64,000 nucleotides of DNA from SZAS-103 sp038316385 (GCA_038316385.1 JBBQAN010000008.1:73959-137958), one strand, 5' to 3'; positions 1 to 9,372 are shown, counted from the first letter of the stretch. Numbers and translations: made by a program. Notes: generated by a model not told the origin, from the sequence alone.

Positions 1-167
1 TCGTGAAAGTCGGCCAGACTGTGAAAGCCGGCGAAACATTGGCGATCATCGAAGCGATGAAAATGTTCAATCCGATCGAGGCCGACGTGTCCGGCACCGT
101 CACCGCCGTGCTCGCCAGCAGCGGCCAGCCGATCGAGTTCGACGAACCCCTGTTCGTGATCAGTTGA
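1..167 (+). CDS. accB: Acetyl-CoA carboxylase biotin carboxyl carrier protein, C-terminal part
   Basis: Partial gene cut by the left edge; about 54 residues remain, read from base 3 to the TGA at 165-167. It holds the biotinyl domain with the EAMKMFNPIEAD motif, whose lysine (between the two methionines) is the residue biotinylated by BirA. The protein carries biotin between the carboxylase and transferase halves of acetyl-CoA carboxylase in fatty acid synthesis. It is followed directly by accC, as in most proteobacteria, and the two are surely co-transcribed. Confidence 0.95.
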   Translation, partial: VKVGQTVKAGETLAIIEAMKMFNPIEADVSGTVTAVLASSGQPIEFDEPLFVIS

Positions 168-178
168 GCGGCATGCCG

Positions 179-1546
179 ATGCTCGACAAGGTCGTCATCG
201 CCAATCGCGGCGAAATCGCGCTGCGCATCCTGCGTGCCTGCCACACGCTCGGCATCCGTACGGTCGCGGTGCATTCCACCGTGGACCGCAACCTCAAGCA
301 CGTCGCGATGGCCGATGAATCGGTGTGCATCGGGCCGCCGCCATCGTCCGAGAGTTACCTCAACATCCCCGCTCTGATCGCCGCCGCCGAAGTCACCGAC
401 GCGCAAGCAATCCATCCCGGCTACGGATTTTTGTCGGAGAACGCCGACTTCGCCGAACGTGTCGAACAATCCGGCTTCATCTTCATTGGCCCACGCGCCG
501 AAACCATTCGCTTGATGGGCGATAAGGTCGAGGCGATCAAGGCCATGAAGGCGGCGGGCGTGCCGTGCGTGCCCGGCTCCGACGGCCCGGTGCCGGAGGA
601 TCCCGCCGAAGCCATGGCAATCGCCAAGCGCATCGGCTATCCGATCATTGTGAAAGCGGCCGGCGGCGGTGGCGGACGCGGCATGCGCGTGGTGCACACC
701 GAGGCTGCACTGCTGAACTCCATCGCGACCACGCAAGCCGAGGCCAAAGCCGCGTTCGGCAACCCGCAGGTCTACATGGAGAAGTTCCTCGAAAACCCGC
801 GCCACATCGAGATACAAGTGCTCGCTGATGGCCAGGGCAACGCGATCCATCTTGGCGAACGCGATTGCTCGATGCAGCGCCGCCACCAGAAAGTCGTCGA
901 GGAAGCGCCCGCGCCCGGCATCACTGCAGCGCAGCGCGCGGAGATCGGTGCCGTCTGCGTCGAAGCATGCATCCGCATCGGCTATCGCGGCGCCGGCACC
1001 TTCGAGTTCCTGTACGAGGACGGCCGTTTTTACTTCATCGAAATGAACACTCGCATCCAGGTCGAGCATCCGGTAACTGAAATGATCACCGGCGTCGATC
1101 TCGTGCGCGAGCAACTCATGATCGCCGCAGGCCGTCCGCTATCACTGAAGCAGGAAGACATCGTCATTCGCGGCCATGCGATCGAATGCCGCATTAACGC
1201 CGAAGACCCCGACACTTTCATTCCCTGTCCCGGCCTGATCCAGCACTTCCACGCCCCTGGCGGTCCCGGCGTACGCGTGGACAGCCATATCTACGAAGGC
1301 TACCGCGTGCCGTCGAACTACGACTCGATGATCGGCAAGCTCATCGTCCACGGCAACGACCGCGACACTGCGATCTGCCGCATGCGCGTGGCTCTTTCCG
1401 AGATGGTGGTGGATGGCATCAAGACCAATGTTCCACTGCAGCAGCGGATACTGGCCGATGCGAATTTTCGTACCGGCGGTCAGAACATCCATTATCTTGA
1501 GAAGCAACTCGCGGAGCGAAAGGACAAGGCGATCGGACTCGGTTAG
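179..1546 (+). CDS. accC: Biotin carboxylase subunit of acetyl-CoA carboxylase
   Basis: Catalyses ATP-dependent carboxylation of the biotin on AccB. The 455-residue product aligns closely with E. coli AccC from the first residue (MLDKVVIANRGEIALRIL). It has the N-terminal PurK-like domain, an ATP-grasp domain with the Gly-rich loop KAAGGGGGRGM, the active-site stretch EMNTRIQVEHPVTE, and the C-terminal domain ending in NIHYLEK. I chose the ATG at 179 because it matches the family start. An ATG at 173 and a TTG at 164 that overlaps the accB stop are also in frame. It probably sits in one operon with accB and the downstream pssA. Confidence 0.97.
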   Translation: MLDKVVIANRGEIALRILRACHTLGIRTVAVHSTVDRNLKHVAMADESVCIGPPPSSESYLNIPALIAAAEVTDAQAIHPGYGFLSENADFAERVEQSGFIFIGPRAETIRLMGDKVEAIKAMKAAGVPCVPGSDGPVPEDPAEAMAIAKRIGYPIIVKAAGGGGGRGMRVVHTEAALLNSIATTQAEAKAAFGNPQVYMEKFLENPRHIEIQVLADGQGNAIHLGERDCSMQRRHQKVVEEAPAPGITAAQRAEIGAVCVEACIRIGYRGAGTFEFLYEDGRFYFIEMNTRIQVEHPVTEMITGVDLVREQLMIAAGRPLSLKQEDIVIRGHAIECRINAEDPDTFIPCPGLIQHFHAPGGPGVRVDSHIYEGYRVPSNYDSMIGKLIVHGNDRDTAICRMRVALSEMVVDGIKTNVPLQQRILADANFRTGGQNIHYLEKQLAERKDKAIGLG

Positions 1547-1573
1547 ATTGCACGACGCGACAAGGAAGAAATC

Positions 1574-2197
1574 ATGACCAAGCCTCCGCACTTCTCGATG
1601 ATCCGCGACTTCCATCTCGCGGACTGGTTCACAATCGCGAACGCGTTCTGCGGGATGGGCGCGGTGCTGGCGGTGATGGCGTTTCTGACCGGCGCGCAGC
1701 CGCACGGTCTACTCTGGGCGGCGGCGTTGGTTCCCGCAGCGTTCGTGTTCGACGTGTTCGACGGTCGGATCGCGCGCTGGCGGCAGACGCAGTCCGCGCT
1801 CGGGCGGGAGCTTGATTCGCTAGCCGATGCGATCTCGTTCGGCGTCGCACCGGCCGCAATCGGATTCGGCGCGGGGCTGAGCGGTTTCTGGGATTGCCTC
1901 GTGCTGGTGTATTTCGTCGCCTGCGGCGTGAGCCGCCTCGCGCGTTACAACATCACCGCTGAAGCACTGGCCGCCGATGTGTCGGGCAAGGTCAAATACT
2001 TTGAAGGCACGCCGATTCCGAGCAGCGTCCTGCTGGTCGCAGTGCTGGCTCTCGCCGCGTGGCGCGGACACATCGGTGACGCGATCTGGTTTGGCCACTG
2101 GCAACTCGGCGCTTGGCAGTTGCACCCCCTGGTGCTGCTGTTCGCACTGTCCGGCTCGCTGATGATCAGCAAGACCATCCGCATTCCGAAACTCTGA
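1574..2197 (+). CDS. pssA: CDP-alcohol phosphatidyltransferase, probable phosphatidylserine synthase
   Basis: A 207-residue integral membrane enzyme of the CDP-alcohol phosphatidyltransferase family. The signature DG-xx-AR-x8-G-xxx-D-xxx-D is complete (DGRIAR, then GRELDSLAD), which binds CDP-diacylglycerol and metal. About five or six hydrophobic segments follow. The early stretch around FTIANAFCGMGAVLAV is typical of type II phosphatidylserine synthases, so transfer of phosphatidate to serine is the best guess; another acceptor alcohol cannot be excluded. A good ribosome site (aaggaag) lies 7 bases before the ATG. It sits between accC and prmA with short gaps, so it is likely co-transcribed. 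Confidence 0.8.
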   Translation: MTKPPHFSMIRDFHLADWFTIANAFCGMGAVLAVMAFLTGAQPHGLLWAAALVPAAFVFDVFDGRIARWRQTQSALGRELDSLADAISFGVAPAAIGFGAGLSGFWDCLVLVYFVACGVSRLARYNITAEALAADVSGKVKYFEGTPIPSSVLLVAVLALAAWRGHIGDAIWFGHWQLGAWQLHPLVLLFALSGSLMISKTIRIPKL

Positions 2198-2204
2198 TGC
2201 GCTG

Positions 2205-3149
2205 ATGCCTTTCCTCGAGCTGACCCTGCGCTGCACTCAATCCGATCACCTACGCATCGAAGCCGCGCTCAACGAACTCGGCGCCATGTCGGTCACGTTG
2301 ATGGACGCCGATGCGGCGACGCCCGACGAGCACGCGATTCTCGAACCCGGCGTCGGCGCGATGCCGTTGTGGACGACCCTGACCTTGACGGCTCTGTTCG
2401 ACGCGTACGCGAATCGCGATGTGTTGCGGCAAGCGCTTGAGGGGTTCACACCGGCTGCCGATCTGGCTGCGGCAACGTTCTGCGAAGTCGCCGATCAGGA
2501 CTGGGTGCGCGTGTGGATGGACGACTATCCGCCGCTGCGCTTCGGCGCGTCGCTGTGGATCGTGCCATGGAATTGCGAAATTCCTGATGAGGCGTCCCAC
2601 CAAGCCCCTGGCGATGCTCTGGGTGACGGCAAGCAGCGCGGTGCAACGATCGTGCGGCTCGACCCGGGCCTCGCGTTCGGCTCGGGTACGCACGCGACAA
2701 CGGCGTTGTGCCTGGAATGGCTGGAATCGCTGGACCTGACTGGCAAATCGGTGCTCGATGTCGGCTGCGGCTCGGGGATCCTTGCGATTGCCGCATTGAA
2801 GCTCGGCGCAGCGCGCTCGGTCGGCATCGACAACGATCCGCAGGCGCTGATCGCGTGCCGCGACAATGCCGAGCGCAATGGTGTGGTTGAGCATCTGTCG
2901 GTGTTCATGCCAGACGACGCACCGAACACGCAGTACGACGTGGTGGTCGCGAACATCCTTGCCTCGGCGCTGGACGCGCTCGCCGACAGCATCGCTGCGC
3001 GCGTAAAGCTTGGCGGCTTGCTCGCGCTGTCAGGCATCCTTGACGGACAGCACGATGAATTGCTCGCGCGTTATGCAGAATGGTTCGACGATCTTCGGGT
3101 GACGAAGCGCGAAGACTGGCTGCGCATCGACGGGGTACGACGCATTTGA
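2205..3149 (+). CDS. prmA: Ribosomal protein L11 methyltransferase
   Basis: SAM-dependent methyltransferase that trimethylates ribosomal protein L11. The 314-residue protein has an N-terminal substrate-recognition domain (about 1-120), the PrmA signature RLDPGLAFGSGTHATT at 151-166, SAM motif I DVGCGSG at 185-191 and the post-motif VVANILA near 247-253. The start lies 7 bases after the pssA stop with no clear ribosome site, which suggests translational coupling. accBC-prmA linkage is common in gammaproteobacteria. Confidence 0.95.
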   Translation: MPFLELTLRCTQSDHLRIEAALNELGAMSVTLMDADAATPDEHAILEPGVGAMPLWTTLTLTALFDAYANRDVLRQALEGFTPAADLAAATFCEVADQDWVRVWMDDYPPLRFGASLWIVPWNCEIPDEASHQAPGDALGDGKQRGATIVRLDPGLAFGSGTHATTALCLEWLESLDLTGKSVLDVGCGSGILAIAALKLGAARSVGIDNDPQALIACRDNAERNGVVEHLSVFMPDDAPNTQYDVVVANILASALDALADSIAARVKLGGLLALSGILDGQHDELLARYAEWFDDLRVTKREDWLRIDGVRRI

Positions 3150-3241
3150 CAAAAAAAGGGCGATCACAAAGTTTCGCAGCACGTATCAGGCAATAATGCA
3201 GCGGACGCGGCACACGAAATCCACTCTGACCCCTCTTCCGC

Positions 3242-4012
3242 ATGCAAACCCGTTGCCCGCAATGCCAAACCATCGCTCCGCTGGAAGCCGATCGTCCCAA
3301 GGATGAGGTCGCGACTTTTGTGTGCGCGAGTTGCGGCGCAAGCTTCGACGCCTACGCGCATCTGACCGACGCGTTGCCGCCCGATCCCGTCGCAGCAGTA
3401 TTCGACGCAGACGCTACTACCGGCAATGATGCGACCGAGGCGTTTGCGAAAGTGCAACCGCCGCCGATCGACCAAGGTGAACTGTTCGCACGTCCGCGTC
3501 CTGCATCCGCGCCGCGTTTCGCGCGCGAACGCATCCGCATTGCGCAAGCTCCGCAGTGGCGCTGGTGGATCGCGAGCTTGACGCTACTGATCCTGCTGCT
3601 CGCGATCTATCCGATCGCCAACCGCAACGTACTCGCACGCGATGCAAACTGGCGTCCGACCTTGCAGAAAGCCTGCAACACGCTCGGTTGCACGTTGCCG
3701 CCTTGGGGCGAGATGTCTGCGTTCGAAGTGACCGCGCGTGAAGTCGGCCCGCATCCGTCGGTGAAGGGTGCGCTGCTGATTACCGTCACCTTTCACAACA
3801 AGGCCGCATTCGCGCAGGCATGGCCGATGCTGGAGCTGACCTTCTCCGACGTCAACGGACGCCTGCTTGGCCTGCGTCGGTTCGAGCCGCAGGAATATCT
3901 CGGCGGTGCGCCGAAAACGCCGTTGATCCGAGCCGATCAATCGGCAAGCGCCACGCTGGAAGTCGTCAATCCGGGCCGCGAAGCGGTCGCATACAACTTC
4001 GATTTTCGCTGA
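3242..4012 (+). CDS. Zinc-ribbon and DUF3426 domain membrane protein
   Basis: A 256-residue protein with an N-terminal MJ0042-type zinc ribbon (Cys5, Cys8, Cys28, Cys31), a long polar linker, one transmembrane helix at about 108-126, and a C-terminal DUF3426 domain that should lie in the periplasm. The cytoplasmic ribbon and periplasmic domain suggest a membrane sensor or adaptor, but the function is not established. It lies between prmA and fis, its usual place in Xanthomonas relatives as I recall. A 92-bp gap separates it from prmA and could hold its own promoter. Confidence 0.85.
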   Translation: MQTRCPQCQTIAPLEADRPKDEVATFVCASCGASFDAYAHLTDALPPDPVAAVFDADATTGNDATEAFAKVQPPPIDQGELFARPRPASAPRFARERIRIAQAPQWRWWIASLTLLILLLAIYPIANRNVLARDANWRPTLQKACNTLGCTLPPWGEMSAFEVTAREVGPHPSVKGALLITVTFHNKAAFAQAWPMLELTFSDVNGRLLGLRRFEPQEYLGGAPKTPLIRADQSASATLEVVNPGREAVAYNFDFR

Positions 4013-4153
4013 CTCCTCATTTTTGCGAAGCCAGGCGCGCAGCGCATGAAATTGCTTGCGTGGAGAACAGCGAACAGGAGTAAACTTGATACCCCGTCGC
4101 ACGCAACGCATCGTCCCCCGACGACGGGATCAGCATGAAAGCTGACAGAATTT

Positions 4154-4158
4154 CGGAG
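4154..4158 (+). promoter_or_regulatory. Ribosome binding site deciding the fis start
   Basis: The bases cggag at 4154-4158 form a Shine-Dalgarno core. It lies 11 bases before the GTG at 4170 but overlaps the alternative GTG at 4158, so 4170 is the better start. Confidence 0.5.
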
Positions 4159-4169
4159 TGCTGTCCCAC

Positions 4170-4451
4170 GTGAACGCCGTCCAAGCATTGCGCGAAAGCG
4201 GTTCTGCCGCTTCCGCCACGGCCCAGCCGTCATTGCGCGAATGCGTCACCCGCGCCGTGCGGCGCTACTTGAAGGATCTCGGCGACCATCCTGCCGAAGA
4301 CCTGCACGCGCTGGTGCTGCGTGAAGTCGAAGCACCGTTGTTCGTCGAGGTGCTGCGTCACTGCGACGGCAACCAGAGCCGCGCCGCCGCCGCGCTCGGC
4401 ATCGACCGCAGCACCTTGCGCAAGAAGCTCAAAGAGTACGACCTGAACTAG
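4170..4451 (+). CDS. fis: Fis-family nucleoid-associated DNA-binding protein
   Basis: Fis is a homodimeric DNA-bending protein that acts on rRNA promoters, recombination sites and the origin. From the GTG at 4170 the product is 93 residues, the usual Fis size. The C-terminal half carries the helix-turn-helix, roughly residues 67-88 (GNQSRAAAALGIDRSTLRKK), and ends at the canonical KLKEY-xx-N. A GTG at 4158 would add four residues but overlaps the ribosome site. It follows the DUF3426 gene and precedes purH; in E. coli fis lies behind dusB, so this placement is typical of the Xanthomonas group instead. Confidence 0.92.
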   Translation: MNAVQALRESGSAASATAQPSLRECVTRAVRRYLKDLGDHPAEDLHALVLREVEAPLFVEVLRHCDGNQSRAAAALGIDRSTLRKKLKEYDLN

Positions 4452-4461
4452 GACGAGCCGC

Positions 4462-4467
4462 TATAAT
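4462..4467 (+). promoter_or_regulatory. Possible -10 element for purH
   Basis: A perfect TATAAT lies 25 bases before the purH ATG, in the short fis-purH gap. The bases 17 upstream (around 4439-4444, cgacct, inside the fis 3' end) are a poor -35, so this is a weak call. Confidence 0.3.
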
Positions 4468-4492
4468 TCGCGCTTCGCTTCCGGGGTTGTCG

Positions 4493-6124
4493 ATGCCTGC
4501 TTCCGATTCCTCTTCTCCGCGTCCTGCCGCGATGCGACACAGTGTGCGTCGCGCGCTGCTTTCGGTTTCCGACAAGACCGGCGTGATCGACCTCGCCCGC
4601 GCATTGCAAGCACACGGCGTCGAACTGCTGTCCACCGGCGGCACCGCGAAAGCCTTGCGCGACGCGGGCATTGTGGTGCGCGAGGTCAGCGACGTCACCG
4701 GTTTCCCAGAGATCATGGATGGCCGCGTCAAGACCCTGCATCCGGCGATTCACGGCGGCTTGCTCGGGCGCGAAGGCATTGACGATAGGGTGATGGCCGA
4801 GCATGGCATCGCGTCGATCGATTTGCTGGTTGTGAATCTTTATCCGTTCGAAGCCACCGTCGCGACGCCAGATTGCAGCTACGAAGTAGCGGTCGAAAAC
4901 ATCGACATCGGTGGTCCGGCAATGCTGCGCGCGGCGGCGAAGAACCATACGCGCGTCGCAGTCGTCGTCGATCCGGCCGACTATGGCGAACTCGTCGAAG
5001 CGATCGCGCAAGGCGGCACTGCCGAGGCGCAACGCCGCACGCTCGCCGCGAAAGCCTACGCCCATTCCGCGCACTACGACGGCCGAATCGCGCAGTGGCT
5101 GGCAACGCGAGCAAACGATCCGGCTCAGCCAGAAGCGTGGCCGGCGACAATGCATCTCTCGCTCAACCTGGCGAGCGCGCTGCGTTACGGCGAAAATCCA
5201 CACCAGTCTGGCGCGCTGTATCTCGAAAAGAACGCAGCCGCGAATGGCATCGTCGCCACCGCGCGCTTCCTGCAAGGCAAGGAACTGAGCTACAACAACC
5301 TCGCCGACGCCGATGCCGCGCTCGAATGCGTGAAAGCGTTCGACGCGGCGGCTTGCGTGATCGTCAAGCACTCCAATCCTTGCGGCGTTGCAGTCGCTAC
5401 GAACATCTTCGATGCCTACGACAAGGCCTACTCTACCGATCCGACCTCGGCATTCGGTGGCATCATCGCGTTCAATCGCCCACTCGATACGGCGACCGCG
5501 AAAGAAATCGTCAAGCGCCAGTTCGTCGAAGTCGTGATCGCGCCGGAAGTTTCCGCTGACGCACTCGTTGCGTTTGCGAAGAAACCGAACGTGCGCGTGC
5601 TCGCTTGCGGCGCGTTAATTCAATCCGTTCTTGGTGAGCCTGCCGAAGCATGGCCGACACAATACGATTTCAAGCGCATCGCCGGTGGCCTGCTCGTGCA
5701 GGATGCGGATAGCGATGCGTTGATCGCGAGCGACCTCGAGATCGTCAGCAAACGCGCACCCAGCGAAACAGAAATCGCCGACCTCCTGTTCGCATGGAAG
5801 GTCGCGATGCATGTCAAATCCAACGCGATCGTCTACGCGAAAGATCAACGCACCATTGGTATCGGCGCCGGTCAAATGAGCCGCGTGGTCAGCGCGAAGA
5901 TCGCCGCGCTCAAGGCCGACGAAGCAGCTCTTGCTGTGCCCGGTTCGGTAATGGCGAGCGATGCCTTTTTCCCGTTCCGCGATGGCCTCGACGCCGCCGG
6001 AGCAGCCGGCATCCGCGCCGTGATCCAGCCCGGCGGCTCGATGCGCGACAACGAAGTCATCGCCGCAGCCGACGAGCACGACATCGCGATGGTGTTCACC
6101 GCGCGCCGTCATTTCCGGCATTGA
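4493..6124 (+). CDS. purH: Bifunctional AICAR formyltransferase/IMP cyclohydrolase
   Basis: Performs the last two steps of IMP synthesis: formylation of AICAR and ring closure of FAICAR. The 543-residue protein has the N-terminal MGS-like cyclohydrolase domain (starting RRALLSVSDKTGV, with TGGTAKAL), then the transformylase with LRYGENPHQ and the catalytic VKHSNPCG motif. It ends with the family-typical FTARRHFRH. ATG 4493 has a ribosome site (ccgggg) six bases upstream; a TTG at 4487 is also in frame but less likely. purD follows after ten bases, forming a purine operon. Confidence 0.96.
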   Translation: MPASDSSSPRPAAMRHSVRRALLSVSDKTGVIDLARALQAHGVELLSTGGTAKALRDAGIVVREVSDVTGFPEIMDGRVKTLHPAIHGGLLGREGIDDRVMAEHGIASIDLLVVNLYPFEATVATPDCSYEVAVENIDIGGPAMLRAAAKNHTRVAVVVDPADYGELVEAIAQGGTAEAQRRTLAAKAYAHSAHYDGRIAQWLATRANDPAQPEAWPATMHLSLNLASALRYGENPHQSGALYLEKNAAANGIVATARFLQGKELSYNNLADADAALECVKAFDAAACVIVKHSNPCGVAVATNIFDAYDKAYSTDPTSAFGGIIAFNRPLDTATAKEIVKRQFVEVVIAPEVSADALVAFAKKPNVRVLACGALIQSVLGEPAEAWPTQYDFKRIAGGLLVQDADSDALIASDLEIVSKRAPSETEIADLLFAWKVAMHVKSNAIVYAKDQRTIGIGAGQMSRVVSAKIAALKADEAALAVPGSVMASDAFFPFRDGLDAAGAAGIRAVIQPGGSMRDNEVIAAADEHDIAMVFTARRHFRH

Positions 6125-6134
6125 GCCGCAAATC

Positions 6135-7418
6135 ATGAAAATCCTCGTCATTGGTTCTGGAGGTCGCGAACACGCACTCGCGTGGAAGCTCGCTCAGTCG
6201 CCACGCATCAGCGAAGTGCTCGTCGCGCCCGGCAATGCCGGCACTGCAACCGAAACGAAGTGCCACAATGTCGCGGTGGCAGCGAACGACATCGACGGTC
6301 TGCTTGCGCTGGTGAAATCCGAAGGCGTTGAAGTCACGGTCGTCGGCCCCGAAGGCCCACTGGTCGCCGGTCTCGTTGATCGTTTTCGTGCTGAAGACCT
6401 GCGTATTTTCGGGCCAACTGCGGCGGCCGCGCAGCTAGAAGGCAGCAAGGCTTTTGCAAAGGATTTTCTTGCGCGCCACAAAATCCCGACTGCGCACTAC
6501 GCGGTATTCAACGCACTCGAAGCCGCGCTCGCGTACTTGCGACAAGTAGGCGCGCCGATTGTGGTGAAAGCCGATGGCCTCGCCGCTGGCAAAGGGGTGA
6601 TCGTCGCGATGACTCTCGACGAAGCCGAGGCTGCGGTGCGCGACATGCTCGCAGGCAATGCTTTTGGTGCAGCCGGATCACGCGTGGTCATTGAGGAATT
6701 CCTCGATGGCGAAGAAGCGAGTTTTATCTCCATCGTCGATGGAAAATTCGCGTTGCCGATGGCCACATCGCAGGATCACAAGCGCGTGTTTGATGACGAC
6801 ACCGGCCCGAATACCGGCGGAATGGGCGCGTATTCGCCGGCGCCGGTAGTCACGCCCGAAGTGCATGCGCGGGTGATGCGCGAGATCGTCGAGCCGACCG
6901 TGCTCGGCATGATCGCCGATGGCATCCCATTCACCGGATTTCTTTACGCGGGACTGATGATCGACAATGCCGGTTTGCCGAAGGTGATCGAGTTCAACGT
7001 GCGCTTTGGCGATCCGGAAACGCAGCCGGTGATGTTGCGCTTGCAAAGCGACTTGCTCGATCTGGTCGAAGCGGCGATCGATGCGCGTTTGCATGAAGTC
7101 GAAGCGACGTGGACTCCACACTGTGCGTTGGGAGTGGTGATGGCGGCAGCGAATTATCCGGACACGCCGAAGACCGGCGATGTCATCCATGGGTTGCATG
7201 CGCCGCAACCAGTCGGCACGAAAGTATTCCAGGCTGGAACGAAGCTCGACACTGATGGCAACGTCGTCACCAGCGGCGGTCGCGTGCTCTGCGTGTGCTC
7301 ACTCGGCGCTAGCGTGGCCGCTGCGCAACGCGCGGCTTACGATGCCGTTGCGAAGATATCGTGGGACGGCGAAGTCCATCGCACCGATATCGGCTGGCGC
7401 GCGATCGCGCGCGAATGA
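6135..7418 (+). CDS. purD: Phosphoribosylamine-glycine ligase (GAR synthetase)
   Basis: Second step of purine synthesis: joins glycine to phosphoribosylamine with ATP. The 427-residue ATP-grasp enzyme has the N-terminal IGSGGREHALAWKL motif, the ATP-binding KADGLAAGKGV, the central NTGGMGAYSP and the signature FNVRFGDPETQPVM. Full length and intact. It begins ten bases after the purH stop and is certainly part of the same transcript. No strong terminator follows; the next gene starts 68 bp on, same strand. Confidence 0.96.
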   Translation: MKILVIGSGGREHALAWKLAQSPRISEVLVAPGNAGTATETKCHNVAVAANDIDGLLALVKSEGVEVTVVGPEGPLVAGLVDRFRAEDLRIFGPTAAAAQLEGSKAFAKDFLARHKIPTAHYAVFNALEAALAYLRQVGAPIVVKADGLAAGKGVIVAMTLDEAEAAVRDMLAGNAFGAAGSRVVIEEFLDGEEASFISIVDGKFALPMATSQDHKRVFDDDTGPNTGGMGAYSPAPVVTPEVHARVMREIVEPTVLGMIADGIPFTGFLYAGLMIDNAGLPKVIEFNVRFGDPETQPVMLRLQSDLLDLVEAAIDARLHEVEATWTPHCALGVVMAAANYPDTPKTGDVIHGLHAPQPVGTKVFQAGTKLDTDGNVVTSGGRVLCVCSLGASVAAAQRAAYDAVAKISWDGEVHRTDIGWRAIARE

Positions 7419-7485
7419 AAATAACCTCGCCTGCATAAGACCGCATTCACCTGCTAGGCTCGCAGCAACGCTGCGGGGAGCGCGC

Positions 7486-9372
7486 ATGTCCGGCCACAAC
7501 CAGTTCGCGCTGCTCGGCAAGCGCCGTTTCGCTCCGTTCTTCGTGACGCAATTGCTTGGCGCGTTCAACGACAACGTGTTCCGCAATGCGACGTTGGTGT
7601 TGATCACATCGCAACTCGGACTGAGTATCGCGCAGCAATCGCTGTACACGAATCTTGCGCCCGCGTTGTTCATCCTGCCGTTCTTCTTCTTTTCGGCGAG
7701 CGCTGGACAACTTGCTGACAAGTACGAGAAGACGCTGATCATCCGCGCGGTGAAGGTGTTCGAGATCGTGGCAATGTCGATCGCGGCGTATGGTTTTTAC
7801 GCACACCACGCGAGCCTGCTGATGATCGTGCTGTTCCTGATGGGTTTGCATTCCACGGTATTCGGGCCGATCAAGTATTCGATCCTGCCGCAGGCGCTGC
7901 ATCCACAGGAACTCGTCGGCGGCAATGGATTGGTCGAAACCGGCACTGCACTCGCGATCCTGTTCGGGATGATGCTGGGCGGCAGCTTGATGCTCGTGCC
8001 GGGTCATGGATCGACTCTGGCATCGCTTGCGGTCATAGGCATCGCGTTGATCGGTTATGTAGCGTCGCGTTCGATTCCGCCTGCTCCGCCGACTGCGCCG
8101 GATCTCCAGATCAATTTCAATCCGTTCACCGAAAGCTGGCGCACATTCAAGCTGTGCACCAAGCAGCGCGCGGTGTTCAACTCGGTGCTTGGCATTTCAT
8201 GGTTCTGGTTTTTCGGCACTGCGCTCACTGCACAATTGCCGGTCTATGCGGAAACCCAACTCGGCGGCGGCAGCGCGTTGTATCTGCTCGCGCTTGGCGT
8301 GTTTTCGGTCGGCACCGGAATTGGCTCGCTGTTATGCGAAAAACTATCCGGGCGCACGGTCGAAATCGGTCTGGTGCCGCTTGGCGCGTTTGGCTTGAGC
8401 GCGTTCATGCTGGATTTGTATTTCGCACGCCCGGGCGTTGCGCCGCAAACCGGTCTGGATGTTACGGGCTTCCTGCATGCGACCGGAAGTCTGCACATCC
8501 TTGCCGACTTGATGCTGATCGGCGTGTTCGGCGGCTTCTTCCTCGTTCCATTGTTTGCGCTGGTGCAAAGCCGCACGTCGCGCAGTGAACTCTCGCGCGT
8601 GATCGCCGGCAACAACATCCTCAACGCCGTATTCATCGTCGCGGCGGCGGCATGCGGAATCATTTCCAATTCGGTACTGCACTGGAGCATTCCACATTTT
8701 TTTCTCGCGATTGCATTGCTCAACGCGGTCGTCGCGATCTACATCTTCACACTGGTTCCTGAATTCCTGATGCGGTTTCTTGCATGGCTGTTGATGAAAG
8801 CCATGTACCGGCTGCGCGTGCATGGCGTCGAAAACATTCCAGACGAAGGCGCTGCGCTACTGGTGTGCAATCACGTGAGTTATCTGGATGCGTTGCTGAT
8901 CGGCGGCGCGGTGCCGCGACCGGCGCGCTTCGTGATGTATTACAGAATCTTCAACACCCCGGGCGCCGGCTGGGTTTTCAAGGCAGCGCGCGCGATCCCG
9001 ATTGCGGGTGTGCGCGAGGACGCAGCTATGATGGAACGCGCGTTCGCGCAGATCGATGCGGCGCTGGCGGCGGGCGAACTGGTCTGCATCTTTCCCGAAG
9101 GCGCGTTGACCAAAGACGGCGAGATCGCTGCGTTCAAGTCTGGCATCGAACGCGTCCTCGCAATGCGTGCAGTGCCAGTTGTGCCGTTGGCGTTGCGCGG
9201 CATGTGGGCGAGTATGTGGAGCAAGCGCAGCAGCCGCTTGCGGCAATTGAGAATGCCGCGACGGATACGCGCGCATGTCGAGTTGATCGTCGGCTTACCT
9301 ATTCCTGGCGCGGACGCCAATGCGGAAATGCTCGAAGCGAAAGTGCGCGCATTGCGCGGAGATGCAGCGTAG
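7486..9372 (+). CDS. MFS lysophospholipid transporter fused to PlsC-type acyltransferase
   Basis: A 628-residue fusion. Residues 1 to about 430 form a 12-helix MFS transporter like LplT (early motif QLLGAFNDNVFRNA). Residues from about 440 are a PlsC acyltransferase with the catalytic HX4D motif (NHVSYLD, His463 and Asp468) and the substrate-binding FPEG at 536-539. In the known LplT/Aas system, lysophospholipid is flipped inward and re-acylated, so this protein probably remodels membrane phospholipid. It lacks the acyl-ACP synthetase domain of Aas. ATG 7486 has a strong ribosome site (ggggag). A 6-bp-stem hairpin (7461-7475) lies just before that site. Confidence 0.88.
   Translation: MSGHNQFALLGKRRFAPFFVTQLLGAFNDNVFRNATLVLITSQLGLSIAQQSLYTNLAPALFILPFFFFSASAGQLADKYEKTLIIRAVKVFEIVAMSIAAYGFYAHHASLLMIVLFLMGLHSTVFGPIKYSILPQALHPQELVGGNGLVETGTALAILFGMMLGGSLMLVPGHGSTLASLAVIGIALIGYVASRSIPPAPPTAPDLQINFNPFTESWRTFKLCTKQRAVFNSVLGISWFWFFGTALTAQLPVYAETQLGGGSALYLLALGVFSVGTGIGSLLCEKLSGRTVEIGLVPLGAFGLSAFMLDLYFARPGVAPQTGLDVTGFLHATGSLHILADLMLIGVFGGFFLVPLFALVQSRTSRSELSRVIAGNNILNAVFIVAAAACGIISNSVLHWSIPHFFLAIALLNAVVAIYIFTLVPEFLMRFLAWLLMKAMYRLRVHGVENIPDEGAALLVCNHVSYLDALLIGGAVPRPARFVMYYRIFNTPGAGWVFKAARAIPIAGVREDAAMMERAFAQIDAALAAGELVCIFPEGALTKDGEIAAFKSGIERVLAMRAVPVVPLALRGMWASMWSKRSSRLRQLRMPRRIRAHVELIVGLPIPGADANAEMLEAKVRALRGDAA

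Noticed and set aside
4448..5371. 307-codon minus-strand frame
   Set aside because: Antisense to purH with biased, motif-free composition.
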